Part shown: in pieces, positions 57,639 to 64,000 of the stretch
Position numbering within the stretch: position 1 is the first letter of the stretch
How the letters are laid out: each line of letters begins with the position of its first letter
Assembly: GCA_902781095.1 (NCBI GenBank)
Contig: CACZHW010000006.1
Location: 44,279-108,278 of the forward strand
Reading direction: 5' to 3'
DNA from: an uncultured Eubacteriales bacterium
GTDB lineage: Bacteria; Bacillota; Clostridia; Christensenellales; Aristaeellaceae
DNA: 64,000 bases
The notes under the pieces: generated by a model
Seen by the model: the letters and a program-made list of their open reading frames with translations, nothing else
What the model was told of the DNA's origin: nothing
Databases searched by the model: none
Translations under genes and position numbers: made by a program

Positions 57639-57757
57639 ACCTCTCCGTCACGCCTGTGGTGTGACACCTCCCCTTCCAGGGGGAGGCAGGAAGGCAGCGG
57701 TAAATAACCCCGGCTCTCCCTAAGGGAGAGCTGTCAGCCGAAGGCTGACTGAGAGGG
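57639..57757. repeat. Paired hairpin repeat, copy C
   Basis: Plus unit at 57713-57757: GCTCTCCC-TAA-GGGAGAGC, TGTC, AGCC-GAA-GGCT, GACTGAGAGGG, differing from the copy B unit at only a few bases. An inverted unit with CCTCCCC...GGGGAGG and GACGGAGAGG lies at 57650-57690. The right end is 4 bp from the oppF stop codon. Confidence 0.82.
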
Positions 57758-57760
57758 TCC

Positions 57761-58741
57761 TCAGTTGATCTCCTTCACCCGGTGGCAGGCGACGAAGTGC
57801 CCGTCGGCGACCTTCTCGAAGGGCGGCATGCTCTCGGCGCACTTGGCCGTCGCGTAGCGGCAACGCGTGCGGAAGGGGCAGCCCGTGGGCGCGTTCAGCG
57901 GAGAGGGGATGTCGCCCGTCAGCATGATGCGCTTGTTCGCCCTGGCGATCTTGGGATCCGGCAAGGGCACGGCGCTCAGCAGGCTCTGGGAGTACGGGTG
58001 CAGCGGATGGTCGTAGATCTCCTTCGCGTCCGCCAGTTCCACCATCCTGCCGAGGTACATGACGGCGATCCGGTCCGAGATGTGCCGCACGACCAGCAGG
58101 TCGTGCGCGATAAACAGATACGTAAGGCCGAGCTTGTCCTGCAGCTCGTCGAACATGTTGATGACCTGCGCCTGGATGGAGACGTCCAGCGCGGAGACCG
58201 GCTCGTCGCAGACGATGAACTCCGGGTTGACCGCCAGCGCCCTGGCGATGCCGATGCGCTGCCGCTGTCCGCCGGAGAACTCGTGCGCGTAGCGGGAGGC
58301 GTGCTCGCTGTTGAGGCCGACCAGGCCCATGAGCTCCAGCACGCGCTCGTGCCGCTCCTTGGCGTTGGCCGTCAGGTGGTGCACGTCCAGCGGCTCCGCC
58401 ACGATGTCGCTGACCGTCATGCGCGGGTTCAGCGAGGAGTACGGATCCTGGAAGACCATCGTGGCCTTCCTGCGGTATTCACGGATGGACTCGCGGCTTT
58501 CAATTTCTTTGCCGTCGTAGATGATCTTGCCCGCGGTGGGCTTGTACAGGTGCAGCAGCGTCCGCCCGACGGTCGTCTTGCCGCAGCCGCTCTCGCCGAC
58601 CAGGCCCAGCGTCTCGCCCTTGTGGATGGTGAAGGAGACGTCGTCCACCGCCTTGAGCGGCCGGGAGCGGAAGAAACCGGTATTGATCTGGAAGTATTCC
58701 TTGAGGCCCTGGACCTCCACCAGCGTCTGATGCTCAGGCAT
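57761..58741 (-). CDS. oppF: Oligopeptide ABC transporter ATPase
   Basis: 326 residues from the ATG at 58741 (GGGGGG eight bases upstream). It overlaps the oppD stop by 8 bp. Walker [18 protein letters not shown], signature [15 protein letters not shown], Walker [19 protein letters not shown] and H-loop [14 protein letters not shown] are present, and the C-terminus has the [16 protein letters not shown] cysteine motif of Opp/Dpp ATPases, which holds an iron-sulphur cluster in some members. It pairs with OppD to power uptake. Confidence 0.95.
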   Translation of the reverse strand: MPEHQTLVEVQGLKEYFQINTGFFRSRPLKAVDDVSFTIHKGETLGLVGESGCGKTTVGRTLLHLYKPTAGKIIYDGKEIESRESIREYRRKATMVFQDPYSSLNPRMTVSDIVAEPLDVHHLTANAKERHERVLELMGLVGLNSEHASRYAHEFSGGQRQRIGIARALAVNPEFIVCDEPVSALDVSIQAQVINMFDELQDKLGLTYLFIAHDLLVVRHISDRIAVMYLGRMVELADAKEIYDHPLHPYSQSLLSAVPLPDPKIARANKRIMLTGDIPSPLNAPTGCPFRTRCRYATAKCAESMPPFEKVADGHFVACHRVKEIN

Positions 58742-59735
58742 TCGCTTCACCCCCCTTTCCCGCGTTCAGCCCGTCGCGCACGTTGACCCAGCAGGCCGCC
58801 GCGTGATCCGCGTTGATCTGCATGCGCTCCGCCCGCTGCGTCAGGCAGATCTTCATCGCGTTGTCACAGCGCGGGGCGAAGGGACAGCCCTTTGGCATGT
58901 TCAGCAGATCGATCGGCGTGCCGGTGATGGGCTGCAGGCGCTGCCCGTCGTTCCCGACCGTCGGGATAGAGCGCATGAGGCCCTTCGTGTATTCATGCTT
59001 CGGATTGTAGAAGATCTCGTCCGCCGTGCCCTGCTCGCAGATGCCGCCGGCGTACATGACGATGACCTCGTCGCACATCTGGGCCACGACGCCCAAATCG
59101 TGCGTGATGAGGATGATGGACATCCCCATCTTGCGCTGCAGGTCCTGCATCAGTTCCAGAATCTGCGCCTGGATGGTCACGTCCAGCGCAGTGGTGGGCT
59201 CGTCCGCGATCAGGATGTCCGGCTCGCAGGCCAGCGCCATGGCGATCATGACGCGCTGGCGCATGCCGCCGGAATGCTCGAACGGGTACTGGCGCAGGCG
59301 CTTGTCCGGCTCGTTGACGCCGACCAGCTCCAGCATCTCCCGCGCCCGCTCGCGCGCCTGTTTCCGGTTGCGGTTCGTGTGCAGCAGGATCGCTTCCTCC
59401 AGCTGATGGCCCACGGTGTAGGTGGGGTTCAGGCTGGTCATCGGGTCCTGGAAGATGATGGAAATCTTGTTGCCGCGGATGGTGCGCAGCACGTCCTCGC
59501 CGGCGCCCACGAGCTCGCGGCCGTCGAACTTTACGCTGCCGCCCACGATTTTGCCCGTCGGCGCGAGGATCTGCATGATGGAGTACGCGGTCACGCTCTT
59601 GCCGCTGCCGCTCTCTCCCACGATGCCCAGCACTTTCCCCTTCTCCAGGAAGAAGGAAACGCCGTCCACCGCCTTGACCTCGCCCGCGTCGGTGAAGAAG
59701 GAGGTCCTCAGATTATTGACTTCAAGCAGTGCCAT
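58734..59735 (-). CDS. oppD: Oligopeptide ABC transporter ATPase
   Basis: 333 residues. Walker [19 protein letters not shown], signature [19 protein letters not shown] (the OppD-type SGGMRQR), Walker [22 protein letters not shown]-loop [16 protein letters not shown], and the C-terminal cysteine segment [20 protein letters not shown]. The ATG at 59735 follows GGAGGATCATC. It begins 15 bp after oppC. Confidence 0.95.
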   Translation of the reverse strand: MALLEVNNLRTSFFTDAGEVKAVDGVSFFLEKGKVLGIVGESGSGKSVTAYSIMQILAPTGKIVGGSVKFDGRELVGAGEDVLRTIRGNKISIIFQDPMTSLNPTYTVGHQLEEAILLHTNRNRKQARERAREMLELVGVNEPDKRLRQYPFEHSGGMRQRVMIAMALACEPDILIADEPTTALDVTIQAQILELMQDLQRKMGMSIILITHDLGVVAQMCDEVIVMYAGGICEQGTADEIFYNPKHEYTKGLMRSIPTVGNDGQRLQPITGTPIDLLNMPKGCPFAPRCDNAMKICLTQRAERMQINADHAAACWVNVRDGLNAGKGGEANA

Positions 59736-59750
59736 GATGATCCTCCTCTC

Positions 59751-60815
59751 TTAAGCGTTCAGCTTCGGGTCAAACGCATCGCGCAGACCGTCGCCGAACA
59801 GGTTCAGGGAGAGGACGATGAGGCAGATGACCACCGCCGGAATGATCAGGCGGTACGTATACGTGTAAATGCCGTTGAGCGCGTCGCTGGCCAGCGAGCC
59901 CAGGGAGGGCATCGGCGCGTTGACGCCCAGGCCCAGGAAGGAGAGGAAGCTCTCTGTGAAAATCGCGTTGGGGATCTGCAGCGCCGTCGAGATGATGATG
60001 ACGCTGATGCAGTTGGGCAGCAGGTGCTTTCTGATGATCCAGCCGCCCTTCGCGCCCGTCGCCTGCGCGCTCAGCACGTACTCCTGCTCGCGCAGGGAGA
60101 GGATCTGGCCGCGGATGAGGCGCGCCATGCTGACCCAGTAGAGCAGGCCGAAGACGATGAACATGGAGAGGATGTTGGAGCCGATCTTCTCGAAGACCGT
60201 GCCCTCCACGTTGAGCACGCGTCCCAGCACGACGGACAGCAGGATGATGACCAGCATGTCCGGCAGCGAGTAGATGATATCCACGACGCGCATGATAAAG
60301 AGGTCCACCTTGCCGCCGCAGTAGCCAGCGATCGCGCCGATCGTCATGCCGATGATGAGCACGATGATGGAGGCGAAGAAGCCGACGGCCAGCGAGATGC
60401 GCGTGCCGTACATGACGCGGATGAAGTAATCGCGTCCGTGGGCGTCCGTGCCGAAGATGTGCGGGAAGACCTTCTCCCCCGCCTCGATGCGCTTCAGTTC
60501 CGTCTTGCCGTAGGTGAAGGGCGCCAGGTTGTTAAAGGAGGAATCGACCGGCCGGCCGGGGCGCACGCCCAGCATGGCGTCGTACTTGTACGGCCACACC
60601 ATGGGCAGGATGATGCACGCAACCGTAATGAGCACGATGAGGATGAGGCTCACCATAGCCACCTTGTTGCGGGAAAGGCGCTTGACGCCGTCGCGGAAGA
60701 AGGTGGACGACGGGCGCATCTTCGTAATGTACTCCTTCTCGGCTTCCGTCGCCGGCCGGAACGCGTCCGCGTCCAGCTGCTGCTGAAGACTGAAAGGCTT
60801 CTGAGTCTGCTGCAT
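59751..60815 (-). CDS. oppC: Oligopeptide ABC transporter permease
   Basis: 354 residues from the ATG at 60815 (AGGAGGGGGACAC upstream). A cytoplasmic head of about 60 residues leads to six helices. OppC marks: HIFGTDAHGRDYFIRVMYGT, RISLAVGFFASIIVLIIGMT and the EAA loop SAQATGAKGGWIIRKHLLPN. It dimerises with OppB to form the channel. oppB ends 14 bp upstream and oppD starts 15 bp downstream. Confidence 0.95.
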   Translation of the reverse strand: MQQTQKPFSLQQQLDADAFRPATEAEKEYITKMRPSSTFFRDGVKRLSRNKVAMVSLILIVLITVACIILPMVWPYKYDAMLGVRPGRPVDSSFNNLAPFTYGKTELKRIEAGEKVFPHIFGTDAHGRDYFIRVMYGTRISLAVGFFASIIVLIIGMTIGAIAGYCGGKVDLFIMRVVDIIYSLPDMLVIILLSVVLGRVLNVEGTVFEKIGSNILSMFIVFGLLYWVSMARLIRGQILSLREQEYVLSAQATGAKGGWIIRKHLLPNCISVIIISTALQIPNAIFTESFLSFLGLGVNAPMPSLGSLASDALNGIYTYTYRLIIPAVVICLIVLSLNLFGDGLRDAFDPKLNA

Positions 60816-60829
60816 GTGTCCCCCTCCTC

Positions 60830-61759
60830 TCACTGGAAGTCGATCCGGGGATCCACCACTTTATAGAGCAGATCCGTAATGAGGTTCATGATGACGATGA
60901 GCGCCGCCAAGAAGATCGTGGTGCCCATGATCATCGTATAGTCGCGGTTGGTGATGCTGGAGACGAACTGCCGCCCGATGCCGGGCACGGCGAAAATCTG
61001 CTCCACCACCATGGAGCCGGTGACGATGTAGGCGAGCATCGGCCCGAAGTAGGTCAGCACCGGGATGAGGGAGTTCTTGAGCGCGTGACCGAAGATGATC
61101 TTGACGCGCGAGACGCCCTTGGCCCGCGCCGTACGGATGTAGTCCTGCCCCAGCACGTCCAGCATCGAGGAACGGGTCAGGCGCGTGATGTAGGACATGG
61201 GATAGAGCATGAGGGTGATGACGGGCAGGATGAGGCCGCCCGCGCTGGCGCCGTTTGCCGGCACCCAGCCCAGCTTCACCGAGAAGACGATGAGCAGGAA
61301 GGATCCCATGATAAAGCTGGGCATCGAGACGAAAGCCGTGGTGATGACCATGATCACCTTGTCCAGCACCGTGTTGCGCCGGATGGCCGCCACGGCCCCC
61401 AGCACGATGCCGGTGACGGCCGCGCAGCACGCGGCGATGACGCCCAGCTTGGCGCTCGTCTTCATGCCGTCCAGGATGATGTCGATGACCATGCGCCCGC
61501 GCTGCTTGAGCGAGGGGCCGAAGTCAAACTTCGTCAGGATGTCGTGCAGGTACGTGAAGTACTGCTCCATCAGCGGCTTGTCCAGGCCGTACTTGGCCTC
61601 CAGCGCCGCCTGTGCCTCCTTCGAGATGGCCTTCTCCCCCACGAAAGGCCCGCCGGGCACGGAGTGCATGACAAAAAACGTCACCGTGATGACGATCCAG
61701 ATCGTGAGGACCGCCAGCACGATGCGTTTCAGGATATAGTACATCAATTTGGAATCCAT
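60830..61759 (-). CDS. oppB: Oligopeptide ABC transporter permease
   Basis: 309 residues with six helices. OppB marks: MYYILKRIVLAVLTIWIVIT at the start, LGLDKPLMEQYFTYL-type loop (KYGLDKPLMEQYFTYLHDIL), and the EAA loop RTARAKGVSRVKIIFGHALK. The ATG at 61759 follows GGTGGGAAGATTCG; an in-frame ATG five codons on is possible. It is the first gene of oppBCDFA and is preceded by a consensus promoter and a leader of about 120 nt. Confidence 0.94.
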   Translation of the reverse strand: MDSKLMYYILKRIVLAVLTIWIVITVTFFVMHSVPGGPFVGEKAISKEAQAALEAKYGLDKPLMEQYFTYLHDILTKFDFGPSLKQRGRMVIDIILDGMKTSAKLGVIAACCAAVTGIVLGAVAAIRRNTVLDKVIMVITTAFVSMPSFIMGSFLLIVFSVKLGWVPANGASAGGLILPVITLMLYPMSYITRLTRSSMLDVLGQDYIRTARAKGVSRVKIIFGHALKNSLIPVLTYFGPMLAYIVTGSMVVEQIFAVPGIGRQFVSSITNRDYTMIMGTTIFLAALIVIMNLITDLLYKVVDPRIDFQ

Positions 61760-61884
61760 CGAATCTTCCCACCTAAAACCGTTATTTCGGATATCTGTCC
61801 GGCCCGTTCCCCCAGTCCGGCAGACAGTCGATGCTTATGCCACAGTAGCGTACGAAAGTGCTCTTGCATACATGGGTAAATTAC

Positions 61885-61913
61885 ATTATATTCGCATAAA
61901 ACTTCCTTGTCAA
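61885..61913 (-). promoter_or_regulatory. Consensus sigma-A promoter of oppBCDFA
   Basis: Minus strand TTGACA (61908-61913), 17 bp, TATAAT (61885-61890). Both hexamers match consensus. The -35 overlaps the U-tract side of the terminator of the upstream flavoprotein gene. Confidence 0.88.
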
Positions 61914-61947
61914 GAAAAAGGGAGCCCATCCCGAAAGATGGGCTCCC
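61912..61947 (-). terminator. Terminator of the flavoprotein gene
   Basis: Minus strand GGGAGCCCATC-TTTCGG-GATGGGCTCCC, then TTTTTCTT. An 11-bp perfect stem, 23 bp after the stop codon. Confidence 0.92.
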
Positions 61948-61970
61948 CGCCGAAAACAGCCGGATGCGGA

Positions 61971-63869
61971 TTACTTGCCGGCCGCCGCGTTCGCGCCGGC
62001 GATGCGGCCGAAGACGCAGAAGTCCACGATGGCGTTGCCGCCGAGGCGGTTGGCGCCGTGGAAGTTGCCGGTGATCTCGCCCGCGCAGTACAGGCCCTCG
62101 ATGATGGAGCCGTCCTCGCGCAGCGGATGCGTATCGACGTCGATGTTCACGCCGCCCATCGTGTGGTGCGCCGCCGGCTTGCGCGGATACGCGTACCACG
62201 GAGCGGTCTTCAGTTCCTTTGTCCAGGTGATGCGGCCGCAGGGATCGGTCGCCTCGCCGCGGACGTAGCTGTTGAAGTCGTCGACCGTCTTCTGCAGCAC
62301 GGCGGGATCCATGCCCAGGGTCTCGGCCAGGCCCTCCAGCGTATCCGCCTGCACGTAGCCGGCCAGATGGTTGTCCAGGTAATAGGCCACCGTCTTGTCG
62401 CCCAGGGTCTTGCCCGTCGCCGGATCCGGCACGGCGTCCGCGCTGAAGAGCTGGTACATGAGGCCGTCCGGCTGCGCGATGATCGCGAGGCTCATCTCGT
62501 CGCGGCGGCCGTCCTCGCGCACGAAGCGCTCGCCGTTCTTGTTGATGTAGCAGGAGGCGCTGTAAGTCAGCGTGATGTCGCTGGTCGCGCCCGTCCACGG
62601 GTTCGCGTAGGGCAGCAGCTGGATCTGGTCCATGTTGATGAGCTGCGCGCCGACTTCCTGCGCCATGCGCAGGCCGTCGCCGGTGACGCCGGGCATGTTC
62701 GTGGTGATGACCTTCGCGGAGAGGTCGGGCCACTTCTCGCTCGTGCAGTACTTCACGCGCATTTCCACGTTGCCGGCGAAGCCGCCCGTGGCGAGGATGA
62801 CGCCGTTCTTGCCGTACGCGGTCACCTTGTGGCCGTCCTTGGCGGTGCAGTTCACGCCGATGACGCGGCCGTTCTCGTCCGTGATGAGGCTCTCGGCGGT
62901 GGTGTCCATCTTCGCCGTGAACAGATCCTGGCGCGTCGCCAGCGTGTCCTGGAAGGCCTTGAAGTAGCCGGTGCCGTTGGGCATCACGGCCGTGTGCGTG
63001 CGCATGTACAGGGAGCCGCTGGCGGAGTTGATCTTCGGTGCAAACTCCATGCCCATGCTCTCCAGCCACTCCAGCGTGGGATAGGCACGCTCGGCGTAGA
63101 AGAGCAGGTGGTCGAGCATGCCGACCTTGTCGCCGCCGTTCCAGGTCTGCAGCGCAAACCACTCGGGGCTGTCGAAGACGTGCTTGTCGGTCTTCTTGTA
63201 TTCCTCAAACTGCGCGCGGACGGTGTCCTGCACCTGCTTGTGCAGCTCGTCCACGGGCTCCTCCGCCAGCGCCTCCTCGACCAGGGGATCGAGGCTGGAG
63301 GTGATGTCGGCGTAGTCCTGCAAGTCCGGGTCCGGGCAGTTGAAGATGCCGCCGGAGACGATCGAGTTGCCGCCGAAGAAGCCGGTCTTCTCGATGAGCA
63401 GGACGTTTGCGCCCGCCTCGGTCGCAGACAGCGCGGCCGCCAGGCCCGCTCCGCCGCCGCCGACGATGACGACGTCCGCCGTCAGCTCTTCGTCCGTCGG
63501 GACTTCCTTCGCAATCTCCACGTCGAACTGGCCGTCTTCCGCGCCCGCCAGCTTCAGCGCCTCGCGGACGCCGGAGAGGATCGCGCGGCTGGAGATGGAA
63601 ACGCCGGTGACGACGTCCACGGAGAGAGACTGGTTTTCGACGACCGCCGCCGGGATCGCTTCCACGACCCAGTCGCGCAGGCCGGGGGTTTCCACGTTGG
63701 AGAGTACCTCGACGTCGGTGATGGCGTCCTCGGTGACGGTGATGCCCACGGTCATCGGGCCATGCATGCCGGGCACGGTCGCCTCGTAGGTTCCGGGGGT
63801 CATGGCCAGCGCGCCCGCGGCGAGCGTCAGCATCGCCAGCGCAAGGGCCAGGGAGAGCAGTTTCTTCAT
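61971..63869 (-). CDS. Secreted FMN-binding/FAD flavoprotein reductase (fumarate-reductase-like)
   Basis: 632 residues with signal peptide MKKLLSLALALAMLTLAAGA plus LA. Residues 25-105 are an FMN_bind domain; the attachment motif reads DVVTGVSIS (Ser91 likely), so the usual Ala is Val. An FAD_binding_2 domain follows: VIVGGGGAGLAAALSATEAG near 135, FFGGNSIVSGGIFN, HHTMGGVNIDVDTHPLRE and a C-terminal ITGNFHGANRLGGNAIVD. Arg and His of the fumarate-reductase active site appear kept. The enzyme should reduce a small unsaturated acid (fumarate, urocanate, acrylate type) outside the membrane with electrons passing FMN to FAD. ApbE is encoded at 10271-11464. Acceptor unknown. Confidence 0.9.
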   Translation of the reverse strand: MKKLLSLALALAMLTLAAGALAMTPGTYEATVPGMHGPMTVGITVTEDAITDVEVLSNVETPGLRDWVVEAIPAAVVENQSLSVDVVTGVSISSRAILSGVREALKLAGAEDGQFDVEIAKEVPTDEELTADVVIVGGGGAGLAAALSATEAGANVLLIEKTGFFGGNSIVSGGIFNCPDPDLQDYADITSSLDPLVEEALAEEPVDELHKQVQDTVRAQFEEYKKTDKHVFDSPEWFALQTWNGGDKVGMLDHLLFYAERAYPTLEWLESMGMEFAPKINSASGSLYMRTHTAVMPNGTGYFKAFQDTLATRQDLFTAKMDTTAESLITDENGRVIGVNCTAKDGHKVTAYGKNGVILATGGFAGNVEMRVKYCTSEKWPDLSAKVITTNMPGVTGDGLRMAQEVGAQLINMDQIQLLPYANPWTGATSDITLTYSASCYINKNGERFVREDGRRDEMSLAIIAQPDGLMYQLFSADAVPDPATGKTLGDKTVAYYLDNHLAGYVQADTLEGLAETLGMDPAVLQKTVDDFNSYVRGEATDPCGRITWTKELKTAPWYAYPRKPAAHHTMGGVNIDVDTHPLREDGSIIEGLYCAGEITGNFHGANRLGGNAIVDFCVFGRIAGANAAAGK

Positions 63870-64000
63870 GTTCTTCCTCCTCCTATAAATAACTGAGGAT
63901 ATGCCTCGTATTATATAAAAGTAGTATTTATGAATCCCTCTCCAGGGATATGCTACACTGCTGGGGATGCTGTGGATTGGTATCGTTTGCCTACCGTTTG
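63870..64000 (-). promoter_or_regulatory. Upstream region of the flavoprotein gene
   Basis: AGGAGGAGG lies 7 bp before the ATG. A TATAAT on the minus strand (63910-63915) is a good -10, but no convincing -35 is found 17 bp upstream. A short TCCCT/AGGGA hairpin lies at 63935-63948, where a regulator could act. No other gene is seen to the window end. Confidence 0.4.

Overview
The window comes from a high-GC member of the Clostridia (Bacillota). Evidence is the whiA-crh gene pair, a YugP-type metalloprotease, HicAB, AGGAGG-type ribosome binding sites, frequent GTG and TTG starts, and many MKK-type signal peptides on secreted proteins with no outer-membrane machinery. A gut or rumen lineage near the Christensenellales/Oscillospirales is my inference from the style of the secreted proteins and the intergenic hairpin repeats. 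No rRNA, tRNA, CRISPR array, transposase or prophage was found.

Layout. 1-4.4 kb: two paralogous multi-membrane GT-C/YfhO-like proteins and the start of a third membrane protein. 4.4-8.4 kb: proS behind a consensus promoter and a leader terminator, then crh-like, whiA, yugP and a RelB-like gene. 8.4-11.6 kb: hicAB, an unknown tail-anchored protein, a MarR regulator and apbE. 11.6-14.3 kb: a secreted nitroreductase/FMN-binding fusion, divergent from apbE, and a secreted SH3 protein. 14.4-15.5 kb: an AT-rich unknown gene and a 47-codon gene. 15.5-21.5 kb: pyruvate kinase, aldose epimerase, DUF1015, radical SAM and ATP-grasp genes. 21.6-22.5 kb: three very small genes, two encoding single-helix peptides. 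22.5-27.4 kb: sugar aminotransferase, rpiB, DUF3783, a 2-hydroxyacid dehydrogenase, a HAD phosphatase and an EamA transporter. 27.5-31.5 kb: an iron/phosphorylated-solute-type ABC importer.

31.6-39.0 kb is a coherent citrate operon: LysR regulator, TctC-TctB-TctA tripartite tricarboxylate transporter, aconitase and isocitrate dehydrogenase. 39.1-40.6 kb is a secreted alpha/beta hydrolase gene broken by one frameshift. 40.8-44.0 kb is a polar amino-acid ABC importer whose last gene resembles the histidine racemase CntK; a 16-bp perfect palindrome lies inside its promoter. 44.0-55.5 kb is a one-strand run of nine genes for lipoproteins, secreted proteins and one small membrane protein. Several share domains with each other and match no family I can name; this is the best candidate for an undescribed system. 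55.5-55.8 kb is an AT-rich gap with DnaA-box-like sites. 55.8-61.8 kb is an oppBCDFA peptide importer under a consensus promoter, and 61.9-63.9 kb encodes a secreted FMN-binding/fumarate-reductase-like flavoprotein.

Themes. Extracytoplasmic flavoproteins (two substrates plus apbE) suggest electron transfer outside the membrane. Four importers with dedicated binding proteins suggest scavenging of peptides, amino acids, citrate and an undetermined solute. Three copies of one hairpin repeat family sit directly at the 3' ends of genes. Boundaries were set from start codons, ribosome binding sites and family alignments made by eye; no database search was possible.
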